A DNA stretch of 64,000 nt, taken from Cannabis sativa (Eukaryota > Streptophyta > Magnoliopsida > Rosales > Cannabaceae). Position numbers and translations under genes: made by a program. Position 1 is the stretch's first letter; each line of letters opens with the position of its first letter. This document shows positions 11,375 to 25,395 of the stretch, piece after piece. The notes under the pieces were generated by a model that was given only the letters and a program-made list of their open reading frames with translations, was not told the DNA's origin and searched no databases. The stretch covers positions 21,015,501-21,079,500 of the forward strand of contig NC_083609.1 of assembly GCF_029168945.1 (NCBI RefSeq), read 5' to 3'.

Positions 11375-13792
11375 TGTAATACCCTAGAGTTATGAAATGG
11401 ATTAGCAAAACCCTAATTAGATAATTATGAATAAGTGAGGAATTATATTATTATATGGTTCAATATATATGAATTTAATTAATTTATAATATGCTAAGAC
11501 CCCGTTGGTGAGCCAGGGGCATTTTAGTAATTATGACCCGAGAAGGGTAAATTGATGAAATTAATTTAATTATGTGCTTAATAGAACTATATTATTATAT
11601 AGTATGCATGTGTTGTCTTTTCAGGTGTGTTCTGACAGGTTGGCGCGGTATAGCCACAACCGGGTATTTCGGGCCGAACTGGGTTCGGGCCCGAAATGTA
11701 AATTGGATTGAGATATTTGGCATTTTTATTTATTAGTGATAATCTGAAAATTATGTTAGGTTTATATGTGAATGAAATGACATTTTTACCCTTGTTTCAT
11801 TCATATGCTTCATTTAGGCCCTAGGGGCAAAATGGTCTTTTGACCTTTATTTTCTTAATTTAATAAAAGTGATTTTTTTTTTGAGATAATGAAGAGAAAA
11901 TTCTGGTCCTTTACTTCATCTTGGCCGACCCTCTCTCTCAAACCCTCTCTTATTTTTTTCAACTTGAATTTGGGAGAAACTTGTTGGAATTGAAGCTTGA
12001 TTGTTGAGAAAATTGTGTTAGAAGCTTGAGGCTTGTTTGAGCAAGGAATTGAGGTAGTTTTTACAGTTTTTGCTTTTGAATTCCTTGCTGAAATTATTTA
12101 TAAAAAGAACATGTTAGAGTGTTGGTGTTCTTGATTATGCATGTGGTTAAATTTGATGTTTGATCTTGGTAAATTGGGTTTGAATAACTTGAATCATTGT
12201 AGGTTTTTAATTATTAAGTTGTCGCTGAGATTTTAGGATTTTCTCTTAGTTGAAATCCTTGTTATTTTTGGTATGTGGCTGCTGTAAAATATTGGAAATA
12301 TGTTGGTTTTAAGCTCAAGTTCAAGAGCTTGGATTTTATGAGTTAAAGTCATGATTTTGTGTTTAATTGTGGGATTGGTTTTTTGGTAAATTCAGAGGCA
12401 TTTTTAGGGTTTCATTGAGTTTAAAGTTTGATTGTAAATTGAGAATTTGGTTTTTAAAAGCAAGCTTGAATTCATGGAACTCAAGCTTGGAGCTTTAATG
12501 ACACTTTTTGATTCTTTGAGAAATTATTGTGTTTGAGCTGTGGAATATGCTTGTTATGTCATATAATGATGCTCTGAAAAGTTTGGCGGTATTTGGGGAA
12601 GATTTGAGTAGGTTATGGGGGCTTAAAGATTGAATTTTTTTCGTGTTCTTGCTGCCCAGACAACCGGAATTACGGTTGGTTCACGGCTGCTCCAACCGAA
12701 ATTTCGGTTGGAGTACATCGGGAAATGCTGAATTTTGTTTTGACCATAACTTTTGACTCGGGACTCCGTTTCGGGAGTTCTTTATATCGTTGGAAAGCTC
12801 GTTTCAAGCTCTATGTGATTATCTGTATTTTAAAGGCCATGAATATATTTTATAAATGTGAAATCAGGGGCTAACCCTATTTGTGAAAATCCCAGATTGT
12901 GTGACTAGGAATACCGGCACCTGGTCAGGAGCACCCGGGGATTTGGAATCTCCGCCTTTGTGGGACAACAGGTAAGACTGTAGTTAGCACGTAGAGATAT
13001 GCGTAATGGAACTTATATGGAATGTAATTTATATGAGAAACTAGAAACCGAGATTAGAGTTATTACTCTAAAGTTAGCGATTTATTGGCTTAGGGTTATT
13101 ACCCAATTGAATTGTTAATATGTAATTGTTATGCCATGATGTATATAGATGTATATTGAAGTAAAGGGTTATGTGTTCAAGGTATAATCGGGTTGAACTC
13201 GGTAACTAGAACTGAGATGAACCGTTCTAAGGCCTTATTGTAAATAGACGTGTGAGAGCAACGCGTAGGTTTACGCCACATAAACATAAATAGGCATGTG
13301 AGCGCAACATGCAGGTCTGTGTCACACAGACAGATTTGATTGGCATTGTTGTTTGTATTATATGATGAGCATATTGTTGATATGTTTTATACTGTCTTGC
13401 TGGGCTTGGCTCATGGGTGCTCTAATGTGCAGGAAAGGGTAAGACTATTGCTGATCAGCCATGAGTGCAGGAGCTGGACGAAGAATGTACATGTCCGAGC
13501 CATATCAGACCAAGCGGGTTGGGGTCTACCAGTGTTGTATTTTTTTTGAGACTCTGTTTTGCCGCTTAGGCCGGCTGAAAGAAAAGGACTTGTAATAATA
13601 TTTTGTAAATGTTTTTGGGATCCCAACTTCTGTAACTTTTAGATTGTAAAGTTTAAATTATTACAAGTTTTATTTTAATTCCGTTTATAATTAAAGTTTA
13701 ATTTCCGCGCTAATCTTATTAGTAATCCCAATTAGGGGATTAGGATTTCGTAAGTATCTCGGGTAGCGTGCCTAAGTATTTAGGGCGTTACA
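11375..13792 (+). mobile_element. Solo LTR, Ty3/gypsy type, 2.4 kb
   Basis: Begins TGTAATACCC and ends GGGCGTTACA, with short inverted ends TGTAA/TTACA. Flanks are GATAT (11370-11374) and GATAC (13793-13797), a 5-bp target duplication with one mismatch. There is no primer site, polypurine tract or coding sequence, so it is a solo LTR formed by LTR-LTR recombination. Length and ends resemble Tekay-like chromovirus LTRs, but with no coding part the lineage is inference. A related LTR lies inverted at about 21900-22842. Confidence 0.75.
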
Positions 13793-16700
13793 GATACAAT
13801 GTCCCGGTAGGCGAGAGTCAAAGTATCATTCATTGAATAGAGTTGTCAGCTCATCTAAAATGCAAACCATTCTAGCAACCTTTAATTCGATCAAAATAAG
13901 AATCCAACGTTGTCCCGCTAGGCGAGAGTCAAGGTTATTCTTATTTTATGAGCTTCCACCATTATTTTATGTTTTATAAGTTTATCTCTAAGTAGTCACC
14001 GTAGGGGAGAGTCTAATAGAGACGAAAACTTACAAAACACTTATCAAATGAGATCTTACGGTGTTAAGTGCGTTCAACGAATAACCATCCATAAGGGGGA
14101 CGAAGTCTAGCGTCTCGAGGTTATATAGAAAATATTTAACTATTGTAAGACCAACAATGGAGATCGAATATCCCTACAACTAAAAGCTCATTATTTTAGA
14201 AAGTTGTATTTTCTTTGATACTTATTTTTCTCATTTATTTGAATATATATATTTATTAAAATTACCAATTTAGAATGAAAAATTCTAAATATAAATTTTA
14301 ATTTAATATTTATAAATTATAAATTATAAATTATAATTTAATATTTAAATTATAATTATAATTTAATATTTAATATTTATAAATGAAAATAAAATGAATT
14401 ATTTCCATCTTAGTAATAATTTCCAATAAATATTTAGAAAATTATTCAATTTAAGTTGTTTCAAAATTAATTTAAATTAATTTACAACTCAAATTTAATT
14501 TTCTATAAATATATATTGCATTTCGAAAAATTAAAGTATATAAGAATACAATTTTCGAAATTGCTCTTAAAATAAAATAAAAAATAAATCCTGGAAAAAT
14601 TATTCTAATTTTATGTTGGCCCAAAATTAATTAATAAAAATTAATTTTCAACAAAAAAAAATATAATTTTCCTATTTAATTAAATATTAAGAAAAATTTC
14701 AAATATTTAAGTATCATGATGAAAATCAAATTAAATATTAATTTTCTATTTAATTAAATACACTAGAAAAATACTTCAAGCAAAACAGATAATATCTATC
14801 TAGACTTTCATTGACTAATTAATTCATTTTCTAATAATATATTTTAGTTCATTTATTTTAATTAATCATTAAATGAAAAAAAATCATTGATTTCAGTTGG
14901 TCCAAAACTAAAATAAATAATTTTCAACTTTAATCTATTTTTCAAATAAAATTCGAAATTTTTCTGCATTTAAGAAATGCAATTTCGAAATATAAAAAAA
15001 ATTAATAAAATAAAACAAAATATATTTTGAAAATTATTCAAATTTAAGCTGTTATGAAATTTTAGAAAAAATTTCCAACTTAAAACAATTCTCTATTTTA
15101 ATTAAATAATATGAAAATAATAATATTTAAGTATCATGATGAAAATCAACTTAGATATTTAAATTTTCAATTTAATTAAATTTATTAAATTCAAGAAATA
15201 AATAATTAAGTATAGAGGAGACTTAATTATTAATTCTAGTTTAATACTAGGAAAATATACTTAACTTAGATTGTACCAAAATTAATTATTAAACAATTAA
15301 TTTCACAATCTATGATATTTTCTTAATTTAATATTAGAAAATATAATTAGTACTAGAAATAACTATCTAGAATATATTTCAATAACTAAGTGTTTTTCTA
15401 AAATTTGAAAAAGTATCTAATTTAAGTTGTTATTTAAGAAAAAATATCCAACTTAAATATTTTTCAAATAAAATTTAATTAAATATCAAAATTAAGTTGT
15501 AACCACCTAATTTGAAAAATATTCCATTTTAAGTTGATGTATATTTAACAAAAAACCAACTTTAAAAATACCTTAAGAATCTTCAATAACCAATTCCTAG
15601 AATTCCTCAACTTAATTTTGAAATTCAAAAGATATTCAAATTTAAGTTGATAAATAAAATTAGTTAGAAATAACTAATTTACAACTTAAATAGGAATATT
15701 TAATGAAATAATTAAAATAAGCTTCAGAAAGAATCTAGTTAGTTATAATTCTATATTTAATTAAATACAAGAAAAATACAGATAGTTTACCTAGAAATAA
15801 TTTCATTAAACTAAGAGTGTTTTTCTAACAATTAACTTTAAAATATTAAAATGAAAAATAATTTCATATATTTTGAAAGTTAATTATGTTGCAAATCAAT
15901 TTTATTAGGTTAAACTAATTTAATTAACCTAGTATAGTTATCCAAATCAGGCAAATGGACCTTCACAGTTGGGGTAGTTCATGTGAGGGGGAGTTGGGTT
16001 CAGTATGTCGTACCCACTTCTATTGGCCCCCAACTCTCACCCAAGGCCCAAAAGAGTGAATTTAACCTTAAAGTGAACAACTATTATTAATTGAATAGGC
16101 CCAAAAACTAAATGGGCCTAAATAAAATCTATCATGGTGTGACATTTTATTTAGCAACAACCTATATGCATCTAAACATAAAGTAAACATATAGGCTCAC
16201 ATAGGCACACAGATTTGGATGGATCCTATCATGTTACTAGGTCATACTCAGATGAAAGAAGAATGTAAAATTTACCTATTACAAATTATTTACTTGACCT
16301 ATTGACAATTGAACCATGGGTTGAAATTAGATCATTGGATATGTCAACAAGTTAACCCTCGCAATTTAGATCAAGCAATAATAAGTTTTATAAAACTTAC
16401 AAATAAGCTAAAACACATACTCCTGCAACAAGTTGAATTGGATAGTTGGATGTAGGATTTATTTAATTTTAAATTAATTGATTTATTTAAATAATTTTTT
16501 TTTTAAAAATAATAATAATAAAAAAAATCGGTTTTTTAAAAAAATTTAAAATTAAAACCTACAATTTTGAAAAATTAGGTTTCAACTAACCTAAATATCA
16601 TTTCAAAAAATTTGCTAACCATCTTTTAAATTTTTCATGTTATTTTACAAATTAAATATTCAATAAAATAAAATGATAATTAAATATCTTTTTCTAATTT

Positions 16701-17149
16701 TATAATTTAATTTAAATAAAAAATAACAAAATTTAAAAGTTAGCAAAATATCTTATATCTATTCAAAATATCATGATTATAGTAATCTTATTTCAAATTT
16801 AAATAAGGTCAAATAATTTTAAAAAAAATAGAATAATAAAAAAAATTTAAATATCTGACCTTAAAATTTTAAAATACGATAAAATAACCAAAATTTAAAA
16901 ATAAGATAGATAATTAAGCAAAAAAGATAGATATTTACCTAATTTCAAGTTCAAATTACACTAATATCATAAATTAATTTTAAAAAATCCAATTAATTTA
17001 ATTCTGATAATTAGAATTGAAATAGGAATAAAAAATATCTAAATACAAAACTACACAAAAAATCGGAAGTTAATTCCACGAAATAGAATGAAAAATCGAA
17101 GAAAAACGAAAAAATTGTGAGCTGTACGGATGGCATGCAAAGCACACCA
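13793..17149 (-). other. Non-coding internal region of the Copia element, with CGAGAGTC repeats
   Basis: Very AT-rich (14200-15900 and 16440-17080), with no reading frame supporting gag or integrase. At 13798-14020 several imperfect copies of TCCCGCTAGGCGAGAGTCAA occur 86-115 bp apart. At 15940-16440 a less AT-rich stretch includes an inverted TTGGGGG/CCCCCAA pair. Confidence 0.5.
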
Positions 17150-19044
17150 TGTTGGAAATTATTTTACTAGGATCTTAGATCTACTCACAAGTATGTTGAT
17201 TAACATCCTAAATATGAACTTTCTAAAACGATGAAATAAACACATATAAAGTTTAGTAAACCTTACACTGGGTGCAGCGGAATAATATGACTCCTTCCGT
17301 TCAGATATCTAGCCCTTGATTCCTTTCTGTAGCAGAGCATTATCAATATCTGAACCTGGATCTCTTTCTCTGAATCTTTGATGCAGAAACTCCTTCTTGC
17401 TGAAAGTCTTTCTTCACGATCTTCCTCACTATGATTGAGGTATCACTTGCTGTGTGTGGGCACTATTCTCACACTAAGAATTTCGAAATTGAAGAGAGAA
17501 GAAAGAGAGAGGGAGTGGTCGGCCAGATAAGGAGAGAGAAGGTTCAGGTTTTTCTCTGAAGGAAAAATAGAAAATTTAAGTGTTATTTTCCTGAAGCCTT
17601 CAATATCTATTTATAGCATTCTACTAGGGTTAGGTTTGAATTATTTGGCATTAAAATAATAAAAATATCAGTTTAAATTCCCTACAAAAGTGGCCGGCCA
17701 TGCTTAGTGGACTTGGGCCTCACTTTTTGCAATTTTGCAGTTTTATCTTTTCTGCATCTGATTTTCTCAAAAACGCCAATTTTCTAATTCAACCATTTAA
17801 ATGCCAATTCTAACTATTTAATAACTATAAATAATTATTAAATAATATTATCATTTATCATATTTATTAATTGAACCATACAAAGTATCATAATTAACAA
17901 ATATGCCCCTATTAACTTTTTCTTTACAATTTCGCCCTTACTTAGTGAAAAATTCACAAATAGACATAGTCTAATTTGAGAATTATAATTGATTAATCAA
18001 AACCAATAATATGAGTCTTACAAGCAATATTATCTCAACTAGTGCGGGGACCATGGGTCTATATAACCGAGCTTCCAATAAGTAGATCAAGAATTTAGCA
18101 CTAAAATTCACTAACTTATTAATTCTTCGTTGAATCCACGCATAGAACTTAGAATTGCACTCTCAGTATATAGAATGCTCTATATGTTCCACCATATAGA
18201 CACATCATTAGTTATCCATTGTTATAATCCTAATTTGATCAATGATCCTCTATATGAATGATCTACACTGTAAAGGGATTAGATTACCGTTACACCCTAC
18301 AATGTATTTAATCCTTAAAACACTTAACCCCGTATAAATGATATTTCAGCTTATGTGAAATGAGATCTCCACCATTTATTTTCGTTTGGTCAAGCTCGAA
18401 GGAGATCATCCTTTACTTACTATTCGCCAGATAGAAGCTATAGATTCCATGTTTATGTTAGCGCTCCCACTCAATTGCACTACCGTGTTCCCAAAATGTA
18501 CGTATCACCCTGACCTAAAAGTAGGCTTAACTAACAAATCAAAGAACACGAATAGCCTCTTGAGATTGAGCCTAATCATAACAGGATTAAGATCATTTGA
18601 TCTAGGATCAACTAAGCGATATTGACTTGAATAGATATTACGGTAAGTTTAATAAATCTAAGTGAAAGTTCAATATCGGTCCCTTCCGATGCATACTCCA
18701 TGCATCCAACCTGAGCTTTACTTTAACCAATGCTCTGGAAAGAACATAGCACTTCTCCAAATGCAAGTAAACTCTATTGTAGATTATCATATCAGTAAAA
18801 CCCTGTGTCTGATAAATCTAGGAAACTTTATTCACATAGTCATGTTTACTTTCCAATGTGTTGACAACACAATAAACAGGATCAAGTATGTGAAAAGGGT
18901 TTCAGATGAATTCATACATTATGTACATATAATCATGAAATAAATCATGTGAACCATGCAACATTAAATGTTATTTCTGATCTATATTAATAAGTAAATC
19001 TGATTATATTGAAATGAGTTTTATTTAGGGCATAAAACCCAACA
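17150..19044 (-). mobile_element. Solo LTR of the Copia family, 1.9 kb
   Basis: Plus-strand ends are TGTTGGAAAT and ACCCAACA. Both sides carry CACCA (17145-17149 and 19045-19049), a perfect 5-bp target duplication. It is homologous along its length to the LTR at 19415-21271, in the same orientation, and sits inside that element's internal region. No internal sequence remains. Confidence 0.88.
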
Positions 19045-19414
19045 CACCATCCAGGTGTACATTCTTGGGCACAAGGGGCTGCATGGACGCACAAAAGGTG
19101 CTGTCAGCAGCAACCCACGCGCACAAGGGTGTGTCACCACCCCCGATTTTTTCAAAACTTTAAAAAATCATAACTAATTCAAATAAAATCAAAATTAAGT
19201 TCTTTAAAAAAGTGAATTGCTTAATTTTTTTCCAAACTATCCAATAAAAATAATTCTAGAAACGAAAATTCAATTGTTTTTCATAAAATTTCACAAGCAT
19301 CAATCGATCATCATATAACACACAGATCAACATAAAACCATCCAAATCAACACATATCATCGTTTTAATTCATGTTTCATGAAAGTAAATCATTACCATG
19401 GCTCTGAGGCCAGT
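19045..19414 (-). other. Start of Copia internal region with initiator-tRNA-Met primer site
   Basis: On the minus strand the LTR ends TTCCAACA, then AC, then TGGCCTCAGAGC (19412-19401). This matches the usual Copia primer site TGGTATCAGAGC at 10 of 12 bases. A GC-richer stretch (19050-19140) lies just before the solo LTR insertion. Confidence 0.7.
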
Positions 19415-21271
19415 TGTTGGAAATATTTTACCAGGATCTAGATTTACTACTATGTATGTTTCATTAAGATCCTAATATGAATTCTAAAACAATGAAATAA
19501 ACACATATAAAGTTTAGGAAACCTTACATTGGGTGCAGCGAAAGATAATGACTCCTTCCATTTAGATCTCTAGCCCTTGATTCCTTTCTGTAGCAGAGCA
19601 TCACCAAGATCTGATCTTGGATCTCTTTCTCTCCTTCCTTTGATGTTGATTCTCCTTCTTGTTGATTGGATTCTTCACAATCTTCCACACTATGATTGAG
19701 CTACCACTTGATGTGTGTGGGCACTCACTCATTCACTCAAGGTTCGAAATTGAAGAAGAAAAGAAGAGGGAAAGTGGCGGCTAGAAAGTTTTCTCTGAAG
19801 GAATGAGATGCATCATCTTTTTCCTGAAGCCATCACTACCTATTTATAGGTTACCACCTAGGTTTAGGTTAGAAATATTTGGCATTAAAATAATAGAAAA
19901 ATAAATGGTAATTGCTTAGTGTGGCAGACCTTAGGAATGGATAATGGGCCCACTTTGCAATTTTGCCATTTTGTCATTTTTCTATCTCATTTTCTCAAAA
20001 ATACCAATTTTCCAATTTAACCACTTAAATGCCAATTCTAATTATTTAATAACTAAAAATTAATTATTAAATAATATTGTCATTTAATATATTTATTAAT
20101 TAGACATATAAAGTCTCTTAATTAACAAATAAAACCTAGAATCTCTTTTCCTCACAATTTTGTCCTTGCTTAGTGAAATTCATAAACTAGACATAGTCTA
20201 ACTTTAGAATTATAATTGATTAATTAAAATCAATTAACCGAGTCTTACAAGCAGTATGGTCTCAACTAGTGTGGGGACCATGGGCCTATATAACTGAGCT
20301 TTCAATAAGCCGAACTGAATTTACCAAGTAAATTCCCTAACTTATTAATTCCTTATTGAATCCACTCTTAGAACTTGGAATTGCACTCTCAGTCATATAG
20401 AACGCTCAATATGTTCAACGATATATATACGCTATTAATTATCCATTGTTATAATCCTAATTTGATCAATGACCCTCTAATAGATGATCTACATTGAATA
20501 GGGACTAAATTAGCGTTACACCTTTAATGTATTTTATCCTTAAAACACGTAGCTTCGTATAAATAATATTTCAGTGAAGTAAAATGAGATCTCAACCATT
20601 TATCTCTGTTTAGCCAAGCTCGAAGGATATCATTGTTTCACTTCTAAATTCTTATAGAAGTTATAGATTTCATATTTATGTTAGCGCTCCCACTCAATTA
20701 TACTATCATGTTCCCAAAATGTACGTATCACCCTGATCCAAAAGTAGGCTTAACTAACAAATCAAAGAACATGTATAATACTCTTGAGATCGAACCTAAC
20801 CATATCAGGATTTAGATCATTTGATCTAGGATCAACAGGTGATATTGAATTGAATAGATATTACGGTAAATTTTAACATATCTTATCAAAGTTCAACATC
20901 GGTCCCTTCCGATGTATACTCCATACATACGATACTGGTAAACTTTGCCAATGCCCTGGAAAGGACATACCACTTATTGAAGGTGTAAGAATACCTATCG
21001 CTGATTATCATGCCAGTCTAAATTCAGTGAACTAACAAATCAGGGAATAAACTTTCGAACATGTAATCAAGATTATATTCCACTGTGCTGACAACACTAT
21101 AATCATTAACAAATTCATATGTTCTGGACTTAAATAGAATTTATACATTATATATATAATCATGAAATAAATCATGTGAACCATGCAACATAAAATGTTA
21201 TTTCTGATCTTTATTAATAAGTAAATCTGATTATATTGAAATAGGTTTTATTTAGGGTACAAAACCCAACA
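19415..21271 (-). repeat. 5' LTR of the Copia element, 1857 bp
   Basis: Complete LTR with plus-strand ends TGTTGGAAAT and ACCCAACA. The base after it begins ACTAT, presumably the right target duplication; its partner lies left of the window. Confidence 0.87.
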
Positions 21272-21899
21272 ACTATTGCCTATATAGTAGCGAGTTTGAA
21301 TATTTCTATTAATTGTAATTCTTGAGGTAAGTTATTTAATTTATATTTAATAATGCACGACTTGGGCTGGTTCATATTCAACCCAGGTACACGTGTCAAC
21401 TTCTTATTACTAGCCAAAATTTAAGTATAACAATTGCCCCCTAAAAAGTTATTTTTTAGAGAAAATGACTTTTTAAATGCCTGTGAGGGTGCAATCTTAT
21501 TTTTCTATATAAATTTTGCATGCTTTTATTTTGGCGGTTCAAGACTTTGAGACAAATCATTTCAGCATTTAATGCTCTGACGGTTCCTTTCTCACTTAGT
21601 TCCCATATGTTTGATCTATTTTCTTTTTGATCGAATGGTTACCACCATTTAGGTATAAATTTCAATTTTTCCATTATTTCGCCATATCTACTTTATTTGA
21701 GTTATGAAAGTTTTTGAATATTGTGTTTTTTCCCATAAGTAAACAAAGCACTTTTCTCAATTTGGCTTACGAAGTATTTTGAACTTAAAAGTCCTCACAT
21801 AATCAAATGTATTTTGAACACTTTGATCACTTTATGTCCGTGTAATTAGTATTCTCTCATAATCTATTACAAAACCAAGCAATTAACACCTAAATTTCT
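21272..21899. other. Unassigned repetitive DNA
   Basis: AT-rich, no reading frame, no LTR ends or target duplications seen. It may continue the LTR that ends at 22842. Confidence 0.35.
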
Positions 21900-22842
21900 C
21901 AAGATTAATATTGATTCTCCCCACAAGCAAACCAAAAATATCATACACTATTTTCATGATTTTGAACAATAAATTTCAGCAAGAAAAATCAACAAATAAA
22001 AGGGGTTAAGAACTACCTCAAGCTCCAAACAAAGCTAAGCATAAAACCCACCAAGAATCCAAGCTTTCAAGATGAATTTTCCAACACTTAGCAAAATAAA
22101 AATATGAAGAAAAGAGGGAGAGGGGGTTCAGCTAGGGTAGAGGAAAAAACCCAGAATTTTTCCTTTTTAAAATGCAAAAATAACTCTTTTCAATCTCAAT
22201 CACAAAAGCCACAAACCCCAAGCTTGAATTCAAGCAAGTACAACCCAAAATCAAGAGTTAGAAGGAGTTTTTGAGAAGAAAGGGGGTTCAGCCAAAGGGC
22301 TGGGAAAAAATGTAGAAAATTAAATCTTAATTTTGCTTAAAATCCCTTTTACAAACCTTACTCCAAAATGGCAAAATTACACAATTGCCCTTAAGGCCAT
22401 AAAACACCCACATAAGCACTTCAAGGGTAAAATAGCCACTTGCACACACAAATAAACTCAATCAATTTTCAGATTATTCCCACATAAATAAAATACCAAT
22501 AATTAAATCCAAAATTATATTTCGGCCCCAAACTCGGTTCGGTCCGAAATACCCGGTTGTGACTATACTGCGCCAACTTGTCAGAACACACCTGAAAAAG
22601 GACAACACAAGCATACTATATAATAATATAGTCCATAAGCACGTAAATAAATTAATTTCACTGTTTTACCCTTCTCGGGTCAAAATTACTAAAATACCCC
22701 TAGCTCACCTACGGGGTCTTAACATGTCATATCTCATATTAATTCACATATAATAAATTATATAATAATATAATTCCACAATAATACTCAATTAACTAGT
22801 TAGGATTTTGCTAATCCATTTTCTTAATCCTAGGGTATTACA
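21900..22842 (-). repeat. LTR remnant related to the solo LTR at 11375-13792, inverted
   Basis: The minus strand from 22842 begins TGTAATACCCTAGGATTAAG. It keeps the landmarks of the 11.4-kb LTR in the same order: ACCCGAGAAGGGTAAA, AGGTGTGTTCTGACAAGTTG, ACCGGGTATTTCGG. Its 3' end cannot be located (no TGTAACGCCC on the plus strand), so the boundary at 21900 is approximate. Confidence 0.6.
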
Positions 22843-22892
22843 CTTTCCCTTAGGTAATTGTTTGATATGGTCTATTCCCCATATGGCAAAAG
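22843..22892 (-). pseudogene. Tat-type Ty3/gypsy integrase remnant, downstream piece
   Basis: The minus strand reads AIWGIDHIKQLPKGK, the start of the integrase catalytic core of Tat/Athila elements (usually W-G-I-D-x-I-G-P-L-P-K-G). It is directly continued upstream by 31671-31786 once the intervening Copia solo LTR is set aside. The inverted LTR at 22842 cuts it off. Confidence 0.65.
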
Positions 22893-24622
22893 TGTTGGGA
22901 ATATTTTACCAGGATCTAGATTTACTAACAAGATGTTGATAAACATCCTAAATATTAATATCTCTAAAATAATGAAATTAAACACATAAGGGTTTAAGAA
23001 AGCCTTACATTGGTTGCAGCGGAATATAATAACTCCTTCCGCTCAGATCTCTAACCCTTGTTCCTTTCGGTCACAGAGTATTATCAAGATCTGAGCCTAG
23101 ATCTCTCTCTCTCTCTCTCTCTCATTCAGGTTTGGTTACCACCGCCTTACTCACTATGATTGAGTACTTGATTTGCTATGTGTGGGCATGACACTCTATC
23201 ACTAAGGGTTCGAATATGGTGAAGAACAATGAAGGAGGTGAAATCACTATGGAAGGAACTCTCTCATCTACTAATTCTCAGAGAATGAAAACTAGATTTG
23301 GTTTGGTTGAAAAGTCAAGTTGACAAGAGGATGAGATGAGAACATCATGTTCTTTTTATAGTGTTTCAACTAGAGCTTAGGGTTGAATTATATGGATTAA
23401 AAAAGAATAAAATATTGGGCAAAAATACACTTAAGGTCGGCCACTAAAAGGGACCATTCTCTAGTTATAATTTTGTCACTTTATTTCAACCACTTATTCT
23501 TCGATAAATAATACCATATTTTCTAATTCGATCCTATAAATGCCAAAACTATTTATTTAATAATTATAATTAATTATCAAATAAAATTGTCATTTATGGT
23601 ATTTATTAATTAGACCATAAAATGTCTCTTAATTAATAAATTGACCCAAAACCTCTTTTGTTCACAATTAAGACATTGCTTAATAAAAATTCATAAATAA
23701 GACATAATCTAATTTTAAAATTATAATTGATTAATTAAAATCAATTGATTGAGTCAGCAAGTAGTATTATCTCAACTAGTGAGGGGACTATGGGCCTATA
23801 TAACCGAGCTTTCAATAAGTAGATCTAGAATTTACCAAGTAAATTCTCTAACTTATTAATTCTGTCTTGCGCCACTATAGATTTGGAATTAAATAACACT
23901 CTCAATTATATAAAATGCTCTATCTGTACCACGATATAGATACGTTATGATTATCCATTGTTACAATCCTAATAGTCAAAGTTCCTCTATAGATGATCTA
24001 CACTGAATAGGGACAAATTTACCGTTCTACCCTTCAATGTATTTTATCCTTAAAACACTTAGCTACCTATAAATGATGTTTCAGTAAACTAATATAATTA
24101 CTGAAATGAGATCTCAATCATTTATCTTTATTCAGCCAAGCTCGAAGGAAATCATCGTTTCACTTCTAAATACTTATAGAAGCTATAGATTCTATATCTA
24201 TGATCAGTGCTCCCACCCAATTAAACTACCATGTTCCTAAGATGTAAATATCCGCCAGAACTATTTGTTAGCCTCCACAAACAACTCTAAGAACATAAAT
24301 AATACAACTAAGTTGAACTTAACCATATTAGGATTAAGATCCATAGACCTAAGATCAACCATTGATATTGACGTAGAAAGATATAACGATAAGTTTATTA
24401 TATCTTATCCAAGATCAATATCGGTCCCTTCCAATGTATACTCCATACATTCGATACTGGTAAACTTTGCCAATGCCCTGGAAATGACATAACACTTATC
24501 CAAGGTATAAGTATACCTTATCGCTGATTATCATGTCAGTCTAAATCCAGTGAACTGACAAATCATGGAAACTAAACTTTTGAACATTTAATCATGATTA
24601 TATTTCATTGTTGTGACGACAC

Positions 24623-25393
24623 TGATGAGGACATCAAGGACCAAGTATCAAGTCCAATTCCAGTGGGTCCAGTGACTAGGGCACGAGCTAAGAGATTCAA
24701 GGAAGAGCTTAACAGCCTAGTACACAAAGTCTTAAATCAAGAAGAGATCGTGGTCAACACGGAAGGAGAACAAAGATTGGTCATACTCATCAAAGTGGAC
24801 TGAATTTTGAAGCTTCATTATATGTGTCACGTTTTATTTAATTTTATGTGTCACGTTTTTATCATATGGTCGTAGTTGTCACATTTATATGTGTCAAGTT
24901 CTTTTGTGTGGGAGTTACAAGGGTGGAAGTTAAAAGTTCTTTTGTGTGGGAGTTACAAGAGTGGAGTCAAAAGGTCTTCATTATGGAGCTTTCATTATGA
25001 AGACCAAGAGTCTTATTTAGTATGCTTTTATTGGAAAGACCAAAGGTCTTAGTTGTGTTAATGTTGAAGTCCAAAGGTCTTGTAGGTGTCATTTTCGTCC
25101 TATAAAAGGGACTACCTTTCCATTGTAAAAATCAGATTATCATATATGCAAATTGTGAGTTTTTATCTTCTAGAGTTCTTGAAGAAACTTGTGAACTTAT
25201 CAAGGAGGTATCCTTGTGGCGTTCAACTTGACTTATCAAACGGATTTCCATCCCCGTTTGTGGTGTCTTCCTTATACCAAGGTTCGTGCTTCGCTAAGCA
25301 TTGGGTCGAGGTTCCATTCCAACATCGTTTGTTCTTGGTGGCTGTTCCATATTTGGTGTCGGGTTTCATCACAAGTTGGTGTGGTTCGTATCA
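24623..25393 (+). repeat. 5' LTR of the CRM element
   Basis: TGATGAGGAC...TTCGTATCA. TATA box TATAAAAGGG at 25101-25110. Its first 180 bases (to a stop at 24801-24803) still encode the C-terminal tail of the polyprotein, because that tail lies in the LTR. Confidence 0.92.
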
Positions 25394-25395
25394 GT

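Larger units (their letters stand above)
1..21271 (-). mobile_element. Old Copia-type LTR retrotransposon, split by three later insertions
   Basis: On the minus strand the order is: 5' LTR 19415-21271, a degenerate initiator-tRNA-Met primer site at 19401-19412, an internal region 19414-8514, a polypurine tract at 8514-8528, then a 3' LTR 8513-7559 that resumes at 267-1 beyond the Athila insertion and runs off the window. The left edge of the window aligns with base 20048 of the 5' LTR, so about 630 bp of 3' LTR lie outside. Degenerate reverse transcriptase and RNase H just inside the 3' LTR fit Copia gene order. The internal region also carries an unrelated solo LTR (11375-13792) and a same-family solo LTR (17150-19044). 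By eye the two LTRs differ at about 2-3% of sites, making this older than its Athila insert. Confidence 0.8.

Noticed and set aside
13340..13626. Overlapping frames of 69-71 codons in the solo LTR
   Set aside because: Inside a non-coding LTR, no domain, present on both strands.
10978..14020. Spaced CGAGAGTC repeats as a CRISPR array
   Set aside because: Only about four imperfect copies with unequal spacing in plant retroelement DNA and no cas genes.
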